64,000 nt of DNA from Erythrophleum ivorense (taxonomy: Eukaryota; Streptophyta; Magnoliopsida; Fabales; Fabaceae): assembly GCA_026724425.1 (NCBI GenBank), contig JAIUCV010001261.1:1-64000 (forward strand), in the 5' to 3' direction. The notes beneath the pieces are model-generated. The model was not told the DNA's origin. It saw only the letters and a list, made by a program, of their open reading frames with translations, and searched no databases. A program made the translations under genes and the position numbers. Shown in pieces: positions 21,059-35,100 of the stretch (position 1 is its first letter; each line of letters begins with the position of its first letter).

Positions 21059-24000
21059 CGTTGTCATGTATATCTTTATTTCAATAGTTGACTAGCTGTT
21101 TATATTTTGTAATACTATTTTATTGTAGATTCAATATAGGAATGAAGATGAAATAAATAATACATTGCAATTTTTTTAAAAAAAAAGCAATGGAATAACG
21201 AGGAATTAGGGAGGAAATAACAAGGGGATGATGATGAATTGCTAAGGGAATAATGACTAGATGGCGACTGAATAGTGAAGGAATTGCAAGGGACTAGTGA
21301 GAGATTGGCAAGGGAATGGCAATAGACACTTTCACCAAATTTGTGTTTCTTTATTTACTTAGCAAGGAAATTTTTTGTTTACCAAGGAAACGACAAGTGA
21401 ATTCTAAGCATTTGGCAAGGGCATTCCCTCACTAAGGCGTTAGCAATTAGTAAGAGAAAAGTCCACTTTTAGAAAGAATTTTAGTGAGGATTTTGACAGG
21501 AGAAAATCCCTTGCGCTTTTTTAAGGGAGCGAATTTAGCGAGAAGTTGATGAAGATAATTTCCCTTACTATTTGTAAATATTTTGTCTTTGCCAACAAAC
21601 TTTTCTAAACTCACATTATATTTTTTTTCAAATAGTAAATTGTATTAATCTTTTATCAGGTTTTTTTAAATTATATTTGATATTCTCTTGCTTAAAAAGT
21701 TACACCTGACTCCCTTCCAATGATTTTTTGTTAATGAAATTAACTTTTCATACAATATACATTTATTTTAAAAAATGAAAATTACTTAATTATTTTTACT
21801 ATAATATTATGATAGTTGCCTTTACTATCATATTAAAAATAAATTGAAGATAATATTTCTGTAATATTTGTGTGTAATTTTTAAAATAAAAAATCTTAAA
21901 TATAATTTAAGAAAATGAAAAAAAAATTAGCAAAATTTACTCCTTGAATGGAAAAATAGCTTTAGCCTTTAGCCTTACATTTGAATTAATGTGTGAAAAT
22001 GTAATGGCTAAAGTTTTGTCGGATGTTTGACATGAATTAAAAAAAGGAAAGCAAGTCTGGGTTGAAAATAGCAACAAACCACCATCTCCCAACGCTGACG
22101 AAAGCCGAGCATCATTATCTCTCAATTTCCCGCGTTTCATTCAAATCCAAATGGATCTCCGGTCTTAGCCTTATAATCAATATTGTAAAGTGTTCTGATT
22201 CTGTATGTTGTAATATTCGGATAATATATAATTACTGACCTAATGTAAACCAAATTGGATCAATTATATTGTATCTTCTTGCTAAATCACAACGATACAC
22301 AACACCGAAACTCCCAATCAGGACTTTGCGTTTGCAGAGTGCGATTAGGTGCAGCGGGCGGCGGCATTGTTGCTATAATGCTGAGTTGGTCGTGCAATAT
22401 AAATAATTTTTAAAAAAATTATAGTTAAGTACTCTAAGTTATAGATATTTATATTAAAGGATTTTAAATTTTAAAATTATTTTAAAATATTTAAAGACAA
22501 AATTGTAATCTTTATAAGAAAGTTGCAGTTCAAACTCCCAAAGTAAAATGTTTTACTTTAAGTTTCTTTAGAATAATTTCAAATTTTAAAATTTTTTAAT
22601 ATAAATCTCTTGAACCTAATATCATCAACTATAATTTTTTCATATTCTTAAGGTAGTGGGTGGATTTAATTGGCTAGGCTAGTAGTGGATCTAGTGGATA
22701 AATTAATTAGATATTTATAATTCATTTATAAACATTCACTAAAAGTTAAATCTAATTTGACCTATTTATTATATTTATAATTTGAATAAATTACACATAT
22801 TTCTTTTGAATTTTATAAAGATTACATGAATATGAATCTTTTTTTAAAAAAATTTACACTGAATTATTTTAAAACAAAAATTTATATCATATTTTAATTT
22901 AATTTTAAATTTATTTATTAAAATATCTTCTATGAAACAAAATACAAATATTTTTTTAAGTAAATTACATAAATTTTCACTCTATTTTTAAAACATACAT
23001 ATACCTCTTTTAAAACAAAAATCGCCCTACATTTTATTTTAATTTTAAATTTTTTGACTAAAATTTAGTTCAAAAAATTTAAAATTAAAATAAAGTGTAG
23101 GACAATTTTTTATTTTAAAAAATATCTATATATATTTTGAAAATAAAAAAAAATTAGTAATATAAGACAATTCAAAAAGAATTATGTAATATAATCAATA
23201 TTTTTTAATTAAAATAAATTCTATTCTTTTTATTTTTATTTATGCATATTTAAATATAATTCGATGAAAAAAATAATAAAAGGAAGAACATTTAGATTAT
23301 CTATACTATGACCCATAATTTTTGCCAAAAATAAACACCCAATATATATTTAGCTTAACAAATAGTATTTTAATAAAAAAATTAAATTAAATTAAATTGT
23401 GTATTTTGAGAATTAAAAAATTATATAATTTTAAAAAAATTGAAGAATGTTTGTATTATTTACTCTTGTAATTTTAATGAATTGAATTGAACAAATAACT
23501 TGAATTTATACATCATAAATATCTATATACTACCCCTACTTTCTCTTGCTTAAAAGAAGCAAAGGGAATTGCTAAGTAAATAATTATTTTTTTGGAAGAT
23601 CTTAAGAACAAGAAGTAAACAAAAGTGCGAGATTGGGATGAGTCCTTATATCAAAGCATTCTAACACTTGCGTTGGTGCGCCTTGAGGTAAAACCCTCGG
23701 AGAATAAATAATTATTGTTCGTTGACTTGTTTAACAGCAAATTTTAATAGCCCCAAAAAAATCTTCTTGAAACAATTTCCGTAAGGTATAACATCACACA
23801 ATTCTACAATGAACTGATCATCATTTTCCTATACTACTAATACAAAACGACTCTGATTCCAGAAAGAGTCTTTCTCTACTTCATTTTAGCAAGACCCAAA
23901 ATTTATAAAATAAATTATATAAATATTTTTTTAATTTTATTAAAATTATACAAATTTTTTATTTTTAAAATATACAAAAATATTTTTTAAAATAAAAATC

Positions 24001-26638
24001 ATCTTATACTTTAGTTGAATTTTAAATTTTATTTTAAATTTTTTTTTGACACGCACACACATTATACACATACATATCAAACTAACAAAAAATAAATAGA
24101 GGATATTTTAATCAAAAAATTTAAGATTAGATCAAAGTATAAAATAATTTTTTATTTTAAAATAAATTCATATATATTTAATATATATATATATATATAT
24201 ATGTATATGTATAATTTTAACAAATCTTAATAAAAATTTATGTAATTCAATCGAATCTAAAAGAAGAATCAGAAACTAGAGCCGGGGAAGTAGTGTTTGA
24301 TACAGTGAGCGAAGGCCTTGCTCGCTGGACTACGACAACCCAATTTTATTCAATTCGGCTTGGATTTTATATTTAAGTTTGAAAGTTGAGCTTGGACCAA
24401 AAAAAGAAAAAAGATTCAAAATTCAATTTTTACAAACAGAGCCGAGTCCCAATTTCTATACGTATATATTTTTTAAAATAAATATATAATACGTAAAATA
24501 TTATATATATTATAGGTTAAATTATTATTATTATTATTTTGGTTTCATATAGTTTCACTCATTTTAATTTAGTCCTTGTAATTAAATTTTTATAAGTATG
24601 CTATTAAATTCTGATAACATAATAAATCATGTGTTATTTTAGTAATCTAAATATGTATAATTTATGCCAATTCATTCAATCACTGAACATAAGTTGCATA
24701 GCATGCTTTTCGTGTCAATTTATTTTATTTCATTTCATTATGTACTTTTACTCATTTTGTTAATATAAATTGTATGTATTCAAAGTGTTAATATAACATT
24801 TGACTAGCCATGTAACCAAAATCTAACAATGATAAAATCTAACAATGATAAAAGTTTAATGGTAATAACTACATTAAAATATTTTTAGCTATGAGAGCCT
24901 AATTATAAAATTTTAAATTATAAGAAGCAACAAAATAGTTTAATCTATATAATACATATATATATATATATATAGTATATCCTTATAAATTATTTAAAAT
25001 TATATATTATAGAATCAGAACCAGTGAGAAGGGAAACTATCTGAATTATGAAGGTTAGTGGCCAAGGCAACTTAAGTTAGGGTAGGCATAAGGAAAAATG
25101 TATAATCCATGGTAGCCGTTAATTATGAACTGCGAAGTAAAATATGTTTAACAAAGGCGTGGACTTTGACCCCTATAATAAAAATGTTCAATGTTTTAAA
25201 TAAGATTTTAAAAATTGAACTAGATATGGAAAAAAGATAAGAAATAATTTATGATTCAAAAGTTATTGTAATTGAATTCTCCTTTTTAAATATAAATAGA
25301 ATATTTTATAATTAAATTAATACATATATTATAAAATAATACTTAAAATAAATATAAATATTAAAAATAGTTAAATTATTTACATAACAAATTTATGTGA
25401 GATGAGTTGAGTAAAATTTGCAAAACATTATAAATCTTTGTCGTTAAATGACAAAACTCTATTTCAAAAAAAATTAAAAATTAGTTTTTAACTCATTTCA
25501 TGTGAAATCAATCGGTGTTTACTAATTTAGTTAGCTTTTTACTAGTTTTTTCTTTGACTAGTTTTGGAAGTTAAGTAGATTGAAATCATGATCCATCAAA
25601 TTTTAGTTCAATTAATTGGTTCAATTGGGTTTTCTTAAACGTGAAGTTATTAAAGTTAAATACAAAATATCAATACTACACACTCAATATAAGTTTTACC
25701 TTATATATATATATATGAAAAAAAGTGAACTTATAATATCGATATTTTATATTTAACATCAACAATTTTATTTAAAATTATTGCAGAGGATCCAAATCCA
25801 AAAATATGAATCCAAGTTCATTTTTCTCTCCTATTCAGGTTGTGCCCAACCTAATAAAAGAGTGAAGAGCCTAGCCCGATTATGTTTAAATCTATTATTT
25901 AAAGGAAAAAAAAAAGACTTTAAATAGGAAAAATATGGAGGATGAAAGCCAATTGGCCTTACAAGGATTGCATGCCAGGTAGATTTTCAATGGCTGGAGA
26001 TAGAGAACCGAACAAGCAATTATGGCCAAGGTTCCTAATTGCAATTTGAGGAAACTTTAGCATACTAAAGAGAGAGCAGGCATAATAAGCCTCCAAACAA
26101 ATCCATTAAAAAAAATTCAAAACCCTTTTTAGATTCCCTTTAGCAAAAAAATGCCAATAAAACCCAATTTGAATTCAAAACTCTCACTTCATAAGTGTTC
26201 AAATTTTGAAGGAATTATGCTTAAAATTGAGCAAACTAATATTAGCTCGCTTCATAAGCGGCAAGGAGTAAAAATTTTAAAATATTATTATTAACACATG
26301 TCAGGTTCTTTATTAGGCTTTTTTAAAAATTGAATTTTTTAATATTTAGACTTTAATTTTTAAACTCATATTTAATTTGTGTCAAAGTAAATTTATTAGA
26401 TTGATATAATCAAGTTTATTTATCAATATAATGAACTAATGTAGCATCATCTAATATTTTTCTCTTAATATTAATTGGTCCATCGAGCAAAAGTAAGAAG
26501 AAAGTAACCAAAAAAGTGTAATTATAATCTTATCATAACCGCGCAAAAACTAATTTATAAAAGAAAAATTACATGCTAACAGTCAGCCCCTAATTAAAAA
26601 CAAAAAACAAAAATTCAATGGCTTCCTAAATCTATGAG
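21059..26638. other. AT-rich intergenic region, no gene recognised
   Basis: The sequence is mostly long A/T runs with frequent stops in all frames. An AT dinucleotide repeat lies at 24179-24203 and another at 24955-24976. Bases 21180-21560 are less AT-rich and carry repeated words such as GGCAAGGGAATGGCAA and GCTAAGGGAATAATGA; their origin is unresolved. Bases 22320-22390 are locally GC-rich. I see no supported coding sequence or RNA gene. Confidence 0.6.
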
Positions 26639-29600
26639 CTATAGCAAAAACATAACCATAATATATATCCCCAAAGCTCTCTTTAGCATATCTAAAAGCC
26701 CTTCATGCATCAACAAAGATGAAGAAGCATGAGCAATCATCACTGGGAACTGGCAACCCTTCCCTGATGGATCCTCATCACTTATAGTAGCCAAAGCAGA
26801 AAAATCACAGTCCCCATTACCCTGGTTATGCTCTTGATAATACATATTAAAGGCATAAGAAGCGTTCCCTTGGAGACTTAGATTATTACAAGAAGATCCA
26901 TAGCCCAAAGCAGTACAATCTGATAGGCTACAAGCATAGTCAATACTCTTGGGCAAGTCATCCAAGTCAGTAGCATCTGGGTTCAAAGTGCACCACTGCC
27001 TCTCCATATACTTGACACCTTTAACACCAACCAGACCCTTCTTATTATTCTGACCTTTTAAGTCTAGTTCATACTTTGGCTTCCCATCAAACTGGAAAAT
27101 CCCCCAATGCCTCTCAAAGTTTCCAGGAGCAACACTTTTGGCATTCTCATCAATGAGGCTGAATAGGTACAAGTCTATTGTCCCTTTTCTTTTAGGGGTG
27201 CCATTCCCACTAAGGGCATGTCTAAGCAAGCCCTGGTTGAATCTCTCTGCGTTTTGGACATTGGCGTTCTTGTCACCATCAGTTGGCCACCCAACTTCTC
27301 CAACTATCACCTCCATTTCAGGGTACCCTGAAAAAGAAACAAAATTTTCCAAATTCAAAGATCAGTTCAACTTGGGTTTTTATTCCCCTAAGGAAAACTT
27401 TTGAAAGCATAATTCTAAAGAAATAAGGTTGATGTAGGAGATTATGCCCTTAAAATTACTGAAGAGAAAGATTTAACTTGAAGAAAGTATGAAGATATCC
27501 TTTACTGTTATTTAGACATATATTTATCTCACATAATAAAACTTGGTTTTTTGGCACTATTCATAATTTGTTCACATGTGGGACTCACTTTTTGTCCTTT
27601 TGGTTTGTTTTCTTTTTTTTTTTTATTCCTCCCCTTTAAATTTTTGAACATTCTGTACATGTGCACGAGATAGGATCTTAGTTTTGGAAAAAAGAAAAGA
27701 TATGAACTAACCTAATTCTAAGCCTGGCAAGTTAAAATAATCCAAGCACAAAGACTTTATTCAAGTTTCTAATTAAATCCTAAGCTACTTCATTTGTTCC
27801 AAATTACAAATCTCGTAATTCTTAAATAATAATTATACTGTTGCATAACAAAAGAAATAATAAAAATATCTTCTCACACTCCATTACCTGCCTTGTCTAA
27901 AGCCCATAGAAGAGTATCCAAATTGGCATCAAATGCATTGGTATAAAGTGAAGTACCGTCTCTAACAGTCTTGTTGCTTCCATCAAAGAATGCATAGTCA
28001 AAAGGGAAATGATCATTGTTATAAAGACTAAGGAAGGGGTAGATATTGACTAGAAAAGGTGCATTATTTGAGTCTAAGAATTGGATTATTTTAAGTATGA
28101 GGTCTCGTACTTCAGGCCTGAAGTCACCGGCTGAAGGCACTTGGTTTGAGTCTGGGGAATAATAGATGTCAGCATTGAAAGGAACTGTGGCTTTGATCTT
28201 GGAACCAAGGCCTGCATTGTTGAGTGATGTTTGGATATTCTTAAGAGCGGGAAATGTTGAATGTAGATAGGTGCCATTATATGCTTTGAGGAAAGGTTCA
28301 TTGCCCACTGCAATATACCTGCAAAAAATGACATTGCAACACAGTCCAACGTTAAGGTTATGTTTGGTTCAACCGAGAGGAGGGGAGGGGAGGGATTTTA
28401 ATGGAAGGGAGGGGGAAGGGAGGGAAGGATTTTAATGGAGGGGAGATGAGGGATTTTAATGATACATTGTTTGGTTTAGGAAGGGAAGAGAGGGAAAATA
28501 ATAATATATAGATTATTTTATTTTTATATATTTTAAAAGTAATGATAATATAATTAATTATTTTTTATTTTAAAAATTTAATATTTTTATCACCAAATTA
28601 AACAAATATTAAAAATTTTCTATAATTATAATTATTTAAAAAAATTTATAAATAAATAAAACTAACTAAATAATTAAACAAATAAATATAAGGGTATTTT
28701 AGTCCAAAAATTTCATTAAAGTAACTTTTCCTCTCAATCCTCCCAAATTGGAGGGGAAGGGGAGAGGGGGAGGGGAGGGAAAGTTTAATGAAATATTCCC
28801 TCTCTTCCCCTCCCTTCTAAAAGTGCATACCAAACAAGGGGAGAGGAGGAGAATCCCTCCTCCTCTCCCCTCCCCTCACCTCAAACCAAACAAGGGGTAA
28901 AAGAAGGGCTTAAGTATAGCTTCAAACATTGATTAGAAGCTACATAAATTGATTCTTTCAAATTCTCAAGAATCAATTGATATTGGGGTTATCTTTAGAG
29001 GACTAAATTGGATTTTAGTCTTTTTTTTATTTCTTATTATAGCTACCATATTTGAGTTTTGTCCAAACTAAATTTCTTTCTCTAAATGATTTTAAAAGTA
29101 TATTAAAATTTTGTTCAAAATTATATTCTCTTTCTTAAAAAATTATGAGAGTGTAATCCGTTACACTAACTTAATACATTTAGAATTTTATTCCAACAAT
29201 ACTATAAGATGAAAAAGGATGTTACTATTACTCCTAGAATGAAGCACCAAAACCATCTAGAGGCATGTTGAACTAAATTTTTCTTACAACAATCTTTAGA
29301 CGGCTAGTTCTATTATATATAGTTCAAGAGCAAAAAGGACAGAATATATATCGAAAGAAGCATGGTATAAAGTCCTCCAATCTTTAGAAAGTAGAACAAA
29401 AACCATAAATAAGAGAATACTCAGCAGAATACGTAAATTAAAAATCAACATACAGTCACAATATAGAAGGAAGATGATAACTATTGAAGGGGGTAAAAGA
29501 AAAGACAGCGAAACACTATATATGATCACGAATATGGAATTTGGAATATATACTGATTATGATGATGATGACTATACTTAACTTGATATTGACTCCACCA

Positions 29601-29932
29601 GAATACGAGTAATTGGTGACATTTTCAACCACCCAAGAATCTGCAACCTTTGGGTTATTGCCCATCTGGTCCAACATGCTATTTGGTATTCCCAGCATCA
29701 CTTCTACATCAGTCCCCATCAGAGCAGCCATAGTCCACTCTTCTGCATCAAACAGCTTCAATTTCTCAAACCCATTTTCCTTAAGCATCTTAACCACTTT
29801 CTTTAGTGGAAGTTGATGGGTTGCCATGGTTCCCCAGTTTACACCAACACAAGAGCCACTTAAGGCCATGGTAAGGAACACAAGAAGCAATGCCATTAGG
29901 TACCTGCAATATGGTACCTTTTCTAGTGCCAT
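26639..29932 (-). CDS. Glucan endo-1,3-beta-glucosidase (GH17 with X8/CBM43), GPI-anchored
   Basis: Three exons join in frame to 489 residues: 29932-29583, 28318-27888 and 27327-26639. Introns have GT donors (GTTAAG, GTAATG) and AG acceptors (TTTTTGCAG, TTTTTCAG). Residues 1-30 form a hydrophobic signal peptide ending before VGVNWGTMATHQLP, the usual mature GH17 start. The acid/base Glu is E124 in AVGNEPF and the nucleophile is E271 in IVGEVGWPTDGD. FERHWGIFQFDGKPKY closes the barrel. Residues 372-458 form a Cys-rich X8 callose-binding module (WCTLNP to KGCQFP). A hydrophobic tail (GIYIMVMFLL) fits a GPI signal. The enzyme cleaves beta-1,3-glucan (callose) at the cell surface or plasmodesmata. 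The best family match is the Arabidopsis glucanase 5/6 type. All key residues are present, so it should be functional. Confidence 0.95.
28356..28897. mobile_element. MITE in intron 1 of the glucanase gene
   Basis: A 542-bp element has terminal inverted repeats (TATGTTTGGTTCAACC... on the left; the reverse complement of ...AAACCAAACAAGGGG on the right) and a TAA on each side. A second, internal pair (TTGTTTGGTTTAGGAAGGG near 28469 and ...CATACCAAACAAGGGG ending near 28841) is nested inside, as if one element had inserted into a relative. The ends are G-rich on one strand (GGAGGGGAGGGGAGGG). The 3-bp TAA duplication suggests a Tourist/Harbinger type, but the superfamily is uncertain. It lies 37 bases upstream of the exon-2 acceptor in gene direction. 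Confidence 0.8.
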
Positions 29933-31833
29933 TTTTGAAGAATTTTAGATGGTGTTTCTCTAAAACTGGCTAAGATGCAAGAATATTGGCAAAACTCAAA
30001 TAGATGGGACACAAATGGGAGAAAGAGAGGGGGAAGGAATGATTCTTTGGTACCAAAATTTATAGGCATGGAGCTATCTTTCTGTTTCAGTGCCTTCACA
30101 AGGAAGCTAAAAAATTAAAAATTAAAAGGTCTAAAAAAAATTCAAATGTGGACGGGGAAATTAAAGGTCAAAGATTCCTTCCTTAGTTATTCAGTTATAC
30201 ACAGTTATGGTGGACTGGCAGAGTTGCCGGATAATGGCAGCATGTGTCACAGGATAGTGAAGCTCTTACATCACAATGATAAAAATGGTAAAACGGAAGT
30301 TTTGTAAGGCCAATCAAAGTGTCTCCCTCAAAGGCCTGATAGTATATTAACCAATCAAATACTCTTTAGAGAGAGAAAATTCCTTTGTATAAAGTATATA
30401 TCACAATAAAAAGAAGTTAGCTCAATTAATAAGAGAAAATAATATGACAAAAAAATTTCAGAATTCAGATATCTCAATTTAGAAATAAATTAAAACTTTG
30501 AATTTAAAAGAAAAAGAGAAGAGAGAAGTGATGAAAATAGAGGAAGTAACCCTATATAAATATTTTTTAAAATTCTTTATTATAAAGTTTTCATAAAATA
30601 TAGAGAGAAAGAGAACATAACACAAAAAATAAAAATGTATATAGGAATCACTTCTTCTTCTTCTTCTTTTCTCTCATTCACTCTTTTCTCTCTTTTCTCT
30701 GAAGAATTCATTCACAAAGTATTGACCATGACCGTAATACCAATTAAAACATAAACCTGAACTTGAAAATCCCTCTTAAAGTATTTTCGTAGAATGTCCA
30801 ATTAATTGCTCCTTTTCTTCTGCTTACGTACTGAATTTATAGTGCCGCTGCTTTCAGTGGAGTTGCTACTCAGTGACAACTTGTCTTGTATGTGAAGGGA
30901 AGACAGAGACTCCTTTATGGACCAAAAATGGAGAAAGGCAATTGGCTGGCTAAAGCATCCATTGACTGCTAATTGACGAGATTTGAAGATAGTCGTCAAA
31001 TCGCCGACTTTCCAGCATCAATTTCCGTGTACACTTGGACTTCTTCATCCTTATCCTTTCTTGCTTCCTTTATGGAGCTTTTCCTTCACAAAGCATTACT
31101 ATTAACAAAAGGGCGTCCAAGTTGCAATCCAAAGATTAGGAAATTCAAATAGTATGCAAGAATGAAGTGATATTGTAGAGTTTTTGTGTAGATTCCTCTA
31201 TTAAAAATTGATATACTAAACTTGTAAAACAAAATTTGAGACTAAATCATGAATAATAATTACATTCACATGCCAATTAATTTTTTAGTCAACCCCGCTC
31301 TTAATCTATCAAAAATTGATAGACTAAATTTACACAATTTGCATGTGTTGTTTTCACACGAGGTATAGCCAGATTCTTAGATGTCTGTCTAGAGATTCCA
31401 GTCTGTCATCTTTAATGCATTATTGCAGGTGATGTTTGAGCATGACATTATTCTATACAGTACCTGCAGACGGGTTCCTTTAATATTATTAAAGTTTGGG
31501 ATTTTGTTTACCCCGTTCAGAATTCCCCGCAATCACACATCTTTTTATTAAATGGCTTTTGACTGTTGCTCAGCGTCTTTCTTTCTTTTTTTTCTCAAAC
31601 AATTGCAAGAACGCCCTTCCCTCGATTTGCGATGGCAAGCGTAACGCGTAACTTTGGTCTAATACTTCGCATGGAACAAACTCAGCAGAAACACCACTTC
31701 GAATCTGCTAATCCTTATTCCGCCCAGTCCTATCTTCCTTTCTTCCTTTGTATCGCTTCACATTTAAACCGATGGAGGAATGCTTTGATCTGGTTCAATA
31801 TCTAATCCCTGCACACACACATACGTGTGTGTG
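29933..31833. other. Intergenic: glucanase upstream region, no other gene seen
   Basis: It holds the putative glucanase promoter and AT-rich DNA, with a TTC repeat near 30650-30668. An alternating CA-to-GT stretch at 31811-31836 (CACACACACATACGTGTGTGTG) is a near-perfect palindrome at the edge of the next retroelement. Short open frames here show no recognisable domain. Confidence 0.6.
30058..30064 (-). promoter_or_regulatory. Probable TATA box of the glucanase gene
   Basis: The minus strand reads CCTATAAATTTTGG, placing TATAAAT about 126-132 nt upstream of the start codon at 29932. A transcript start near 30030 and a leader of about 100 nt would fit. It was assigned by motif and position only. 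Confidence 0.5.
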
Positions 31834-32121
31834 TGATAGGACTCCAGAAATCTGGGAGAAATTTAGCGGGAAATAACGAAACAAGAAGATAGGGGTGGAG
31901 GAGAGAGATAGAAAGAGAAGAGAAGGAGAATCGAGGGAGGTTGAGAGGAGAATAGAATCACGAAATGCCTGCCTCCTTCCTTCGCTCCGCTTTGTAATTT
32001 ATTCGAATAATTGGGCGCTAATGGCCATTAGGCCGTCACAAGAAAATTACAAAATTATCCTTACTAATTGCTATAAAAGTCCTAAATACCCTTTAGTTTA
32101 TCAAAATGCTCGTATCGACCA
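31834..32121 (-). repeat. 3' LTR of the chromovirus (288 bp)
   Basis: The plus strand runs TGATAGGACTCC...CGTATCGACCA. It shows about 85% identity by eye to the first 240 bases after 36628. The adjacent TCCCCCCAG (32122-32130) is the polypurine tract on the minus strand. Confidence 0.8.
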
Positions 32122-32163
32122 TCCCCCCAGTTAGCATTATCCTTCTCCCCAAGGATATTGAGC

Positions 32164-35100
32164 TCAAGCAAAGTCTGAGAATTGGCGTTGCAGATCATAC
32201 CAGTATTCCCAAGTGGCTTCGGCCAGCAATTCTCCCTTCCATTTTACTAACACCTGCATAGCTACCTTATGATGTCGTTGGACCATCCTGCGGTCTAAGA
32301 TTAATTCAGGTTCTCGTTGCATAACAGAAGGGTCCCAATCAAGAGGTAATTGGTGGTGGGGCATGTGGGGGTTTGGACATTTTTTAAGAAGAGAGACATG
32401 GAAGGTGGGGTGGATTTTTGAACTAGTAGGGAGCTGTAGTGTGTAAGCTACTTATCCCACTCGATGCAAAATTTGATAAGGACCATAATACTTAGGAGCT
32501 AGCTTTTCTGATCCTCTTCTTTCCATGGTAAACTGTCAGAATGGTTGAAATTTGAGAAAGACCCAGTCACCCTCCTTAAATTCTCGTTTCGACTGATGTT
32601 TGTCTACTTGTTATTTCATTCTAAGTAGTAAGGGCCAAGTTCTGCTTCAGTTTAGCCAACATGGTTTCTCTAGCTATAAAGCTTCGATCAATTGCTACCA
32701 TAGAGGATTCCTGAGGCAGATACGGTAATGCAAGGGTGGAGGTTGGCCATACATAACCTGATAAGGAGTGTACCCCATAGAAGTATGAAATGTGGTGTTA
32801 TACCACCATTCAACCAACGAAAGCTATTGCACCCATTCCTTTGGCGTCTGCCACGTGAAGCTTCTCAAATATTGTTCCACACCGCAATTTAAAACTTCAC
32901 TCTGCCCATCACTTTGAAGATGATACGTCGTGGACAAGCTCCGGGAAACTCCTAACTTGGATAGAAATTCTTGCCAGAACTGGCTAGTAAAGATTGGATC
33001 TCGGTTACTTGCTATGTTGCTGGGAGCTCCATGAAGCTTATAAATGCTATCCAAGAAGACTTGAGCTAAATCTGCTACTAAAAATGATGTGACAAAGGAA
33101 CGAAGTGAGCATATTTACTAAGTCAGTCGATTATCAGCTAGATGGTATCTTTGCCATGTGATTGAGGAAGTTTCTCGATGAAGTCCATGGCTATACTAGA
33201 CCAAACTCCCTCAAGTATCGATAGAGGTTTCAGTAGACCCAGACACGTTTCATACTTGCATTTAAGCAAGTTTCGTAGTTTACCAAGAAAATTTTGACGT
33301 CTGCATGCATTCCTTTCTAATAAAAAAGAGATTTAATGCGTTGCAGAGTAGCTTTAATCTCGGAATGGCCCCTATCGGAGAAGAATGCAACCAAGATAAG
33401 AGGTTCTGCTTTAAAGCAGTTTGATCATTTCCAATAACCAATTTGTTTTTTCTGGTTAATATACCATTCTTCCATGTGTAGCGAGGATGAGAAGTAGGAT
33501 TAGTTTCTAAATCCTCAATGATTTGTTTGAGAGTAAATCAGTCTGCCATTGAGCTTTAATGATTTCCCATAGATTCGAAGAAACAAAGGACAAGCTCATC
33601 TGTAACAATTCACCATGTGAGGCTCAAGAAAAGGAGTCGGCAGCTTAGTTATCTTTGTGTTTCTTATAAGCAATCTCATATTATAGCCCCATCAACTTTG
33701 TGAGCTAGCTAAATTGAGAGGGAGTTGATAACCGTTGTTCGAGAAGATATTTTAATGTTTTTTAGTCTGTAAGAATGATGAATGGTCTGATGCTCAGGTA
33801 CTAGTACCATTTTTCGACAACATAAACAATGGCAAGCATTTCCCTATCATACATAAACAGCAACCTATTCCTTGGGGATAGTACCTTGCTGATGTACGCT
33901 ATGGAATGATTCTTCTGTATGAGAATAACTCCAATGCTGAAATTGGAAGCATCAGTTTCAACAACAAATGCTTCTTCAAAGTTAAGTAAGGTAAGTACTG
34001 GAGCTGTTACTAGAGTTGTTTTGAGGTTGTTAAAAGCTTGTTTTGCTTCTGTACTCCATATAAAGTTGTTTTTCTTGAGAAGATCTGTGAGTGGCCGAGC
34101 CAACACCCCATATCCACGAATGAATCGTCTGTAGTACCCCAAAAGGCCTAAAAAACCTCTTAGTTCTTTAAAGGTCTTCGAAACCGGCCATTCTTTTACT
34201 GCATTAATCTTGGTAGGATCCACAACCACCCTTTTATCTGATATAATGTGCCATAGATATTCAATATGATTTGTGGCAAATGCACATTTGCTTTTCCGAA
34301 CCGAGAATCGATGTGCACGAAGGGTAGTCAGAACTTTCTCCAAATGTCTAACATGCGAGGTTAGATCCCCACTACATATTAAAATGTCATCGAAGAAGAC
34401 CAATATAGATTTCCTTAGTAGCTTTTCAAACACTGCATTCATGATAACTTGGAAGGCCGAGGAGCATTCATTAGTCTGAAAGGTATTACTAGATATTCAT
34501 AATACCCTGAGTGAGTTTGAACGGTCGTTTTGGGAATATCCTCCTCATGCATTCGGATTTGATGATAACTAGGTTTAAGGTCAAGCTTGGTGAATACTTT
34601 CGCCTTTCGCAATTCGTCCAACAAGTCCTCTATCAAAGGAATGGGAAATTTGTTCTTAATAGTGGATTTATTGAGGGAAAGATAATCAATGGACATCCTC
34701 CAGCTTCCATCCTTTTTCTTCACTAGCACCATGGGAGAAGCAAATGGTGATGTACTAGGTTGAATCACTCCTGCCTCAAGCATCTCTTGTTTTAACTTTT
34801 CTATCACATCTTTTTGGAGTGCTGGGTATCAATATGGTCGAATGTTGATTGGATTGGTGCCTTCTTATAGCACAATTTTATGGTCATATTGGCCTCTGGT
34901 AAGAGGTAGCCCTTAAGGCTCTTCAAAAACATCGTCAAATTGGTGCAGCAGTCATTGAATGTTAAGAGGTACTCCAGTAGTAGTCATGGACCACACTTTA
35001 TAGCTGCTTTTGTCTGGTGTGTGAGGGACCAACTATAACATGTAGAAATCTTTTTATTCAATAATTAGTTGCAGAGCTTCTTATCTCCTATGATTTTGTT

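Noticed and set aside
21937..22140. 67-codon minus-strand open frame in a less AT-rich stretch
   Set aside because: There is no domain, no partner exon and no conserved motif; kept as intergenic.
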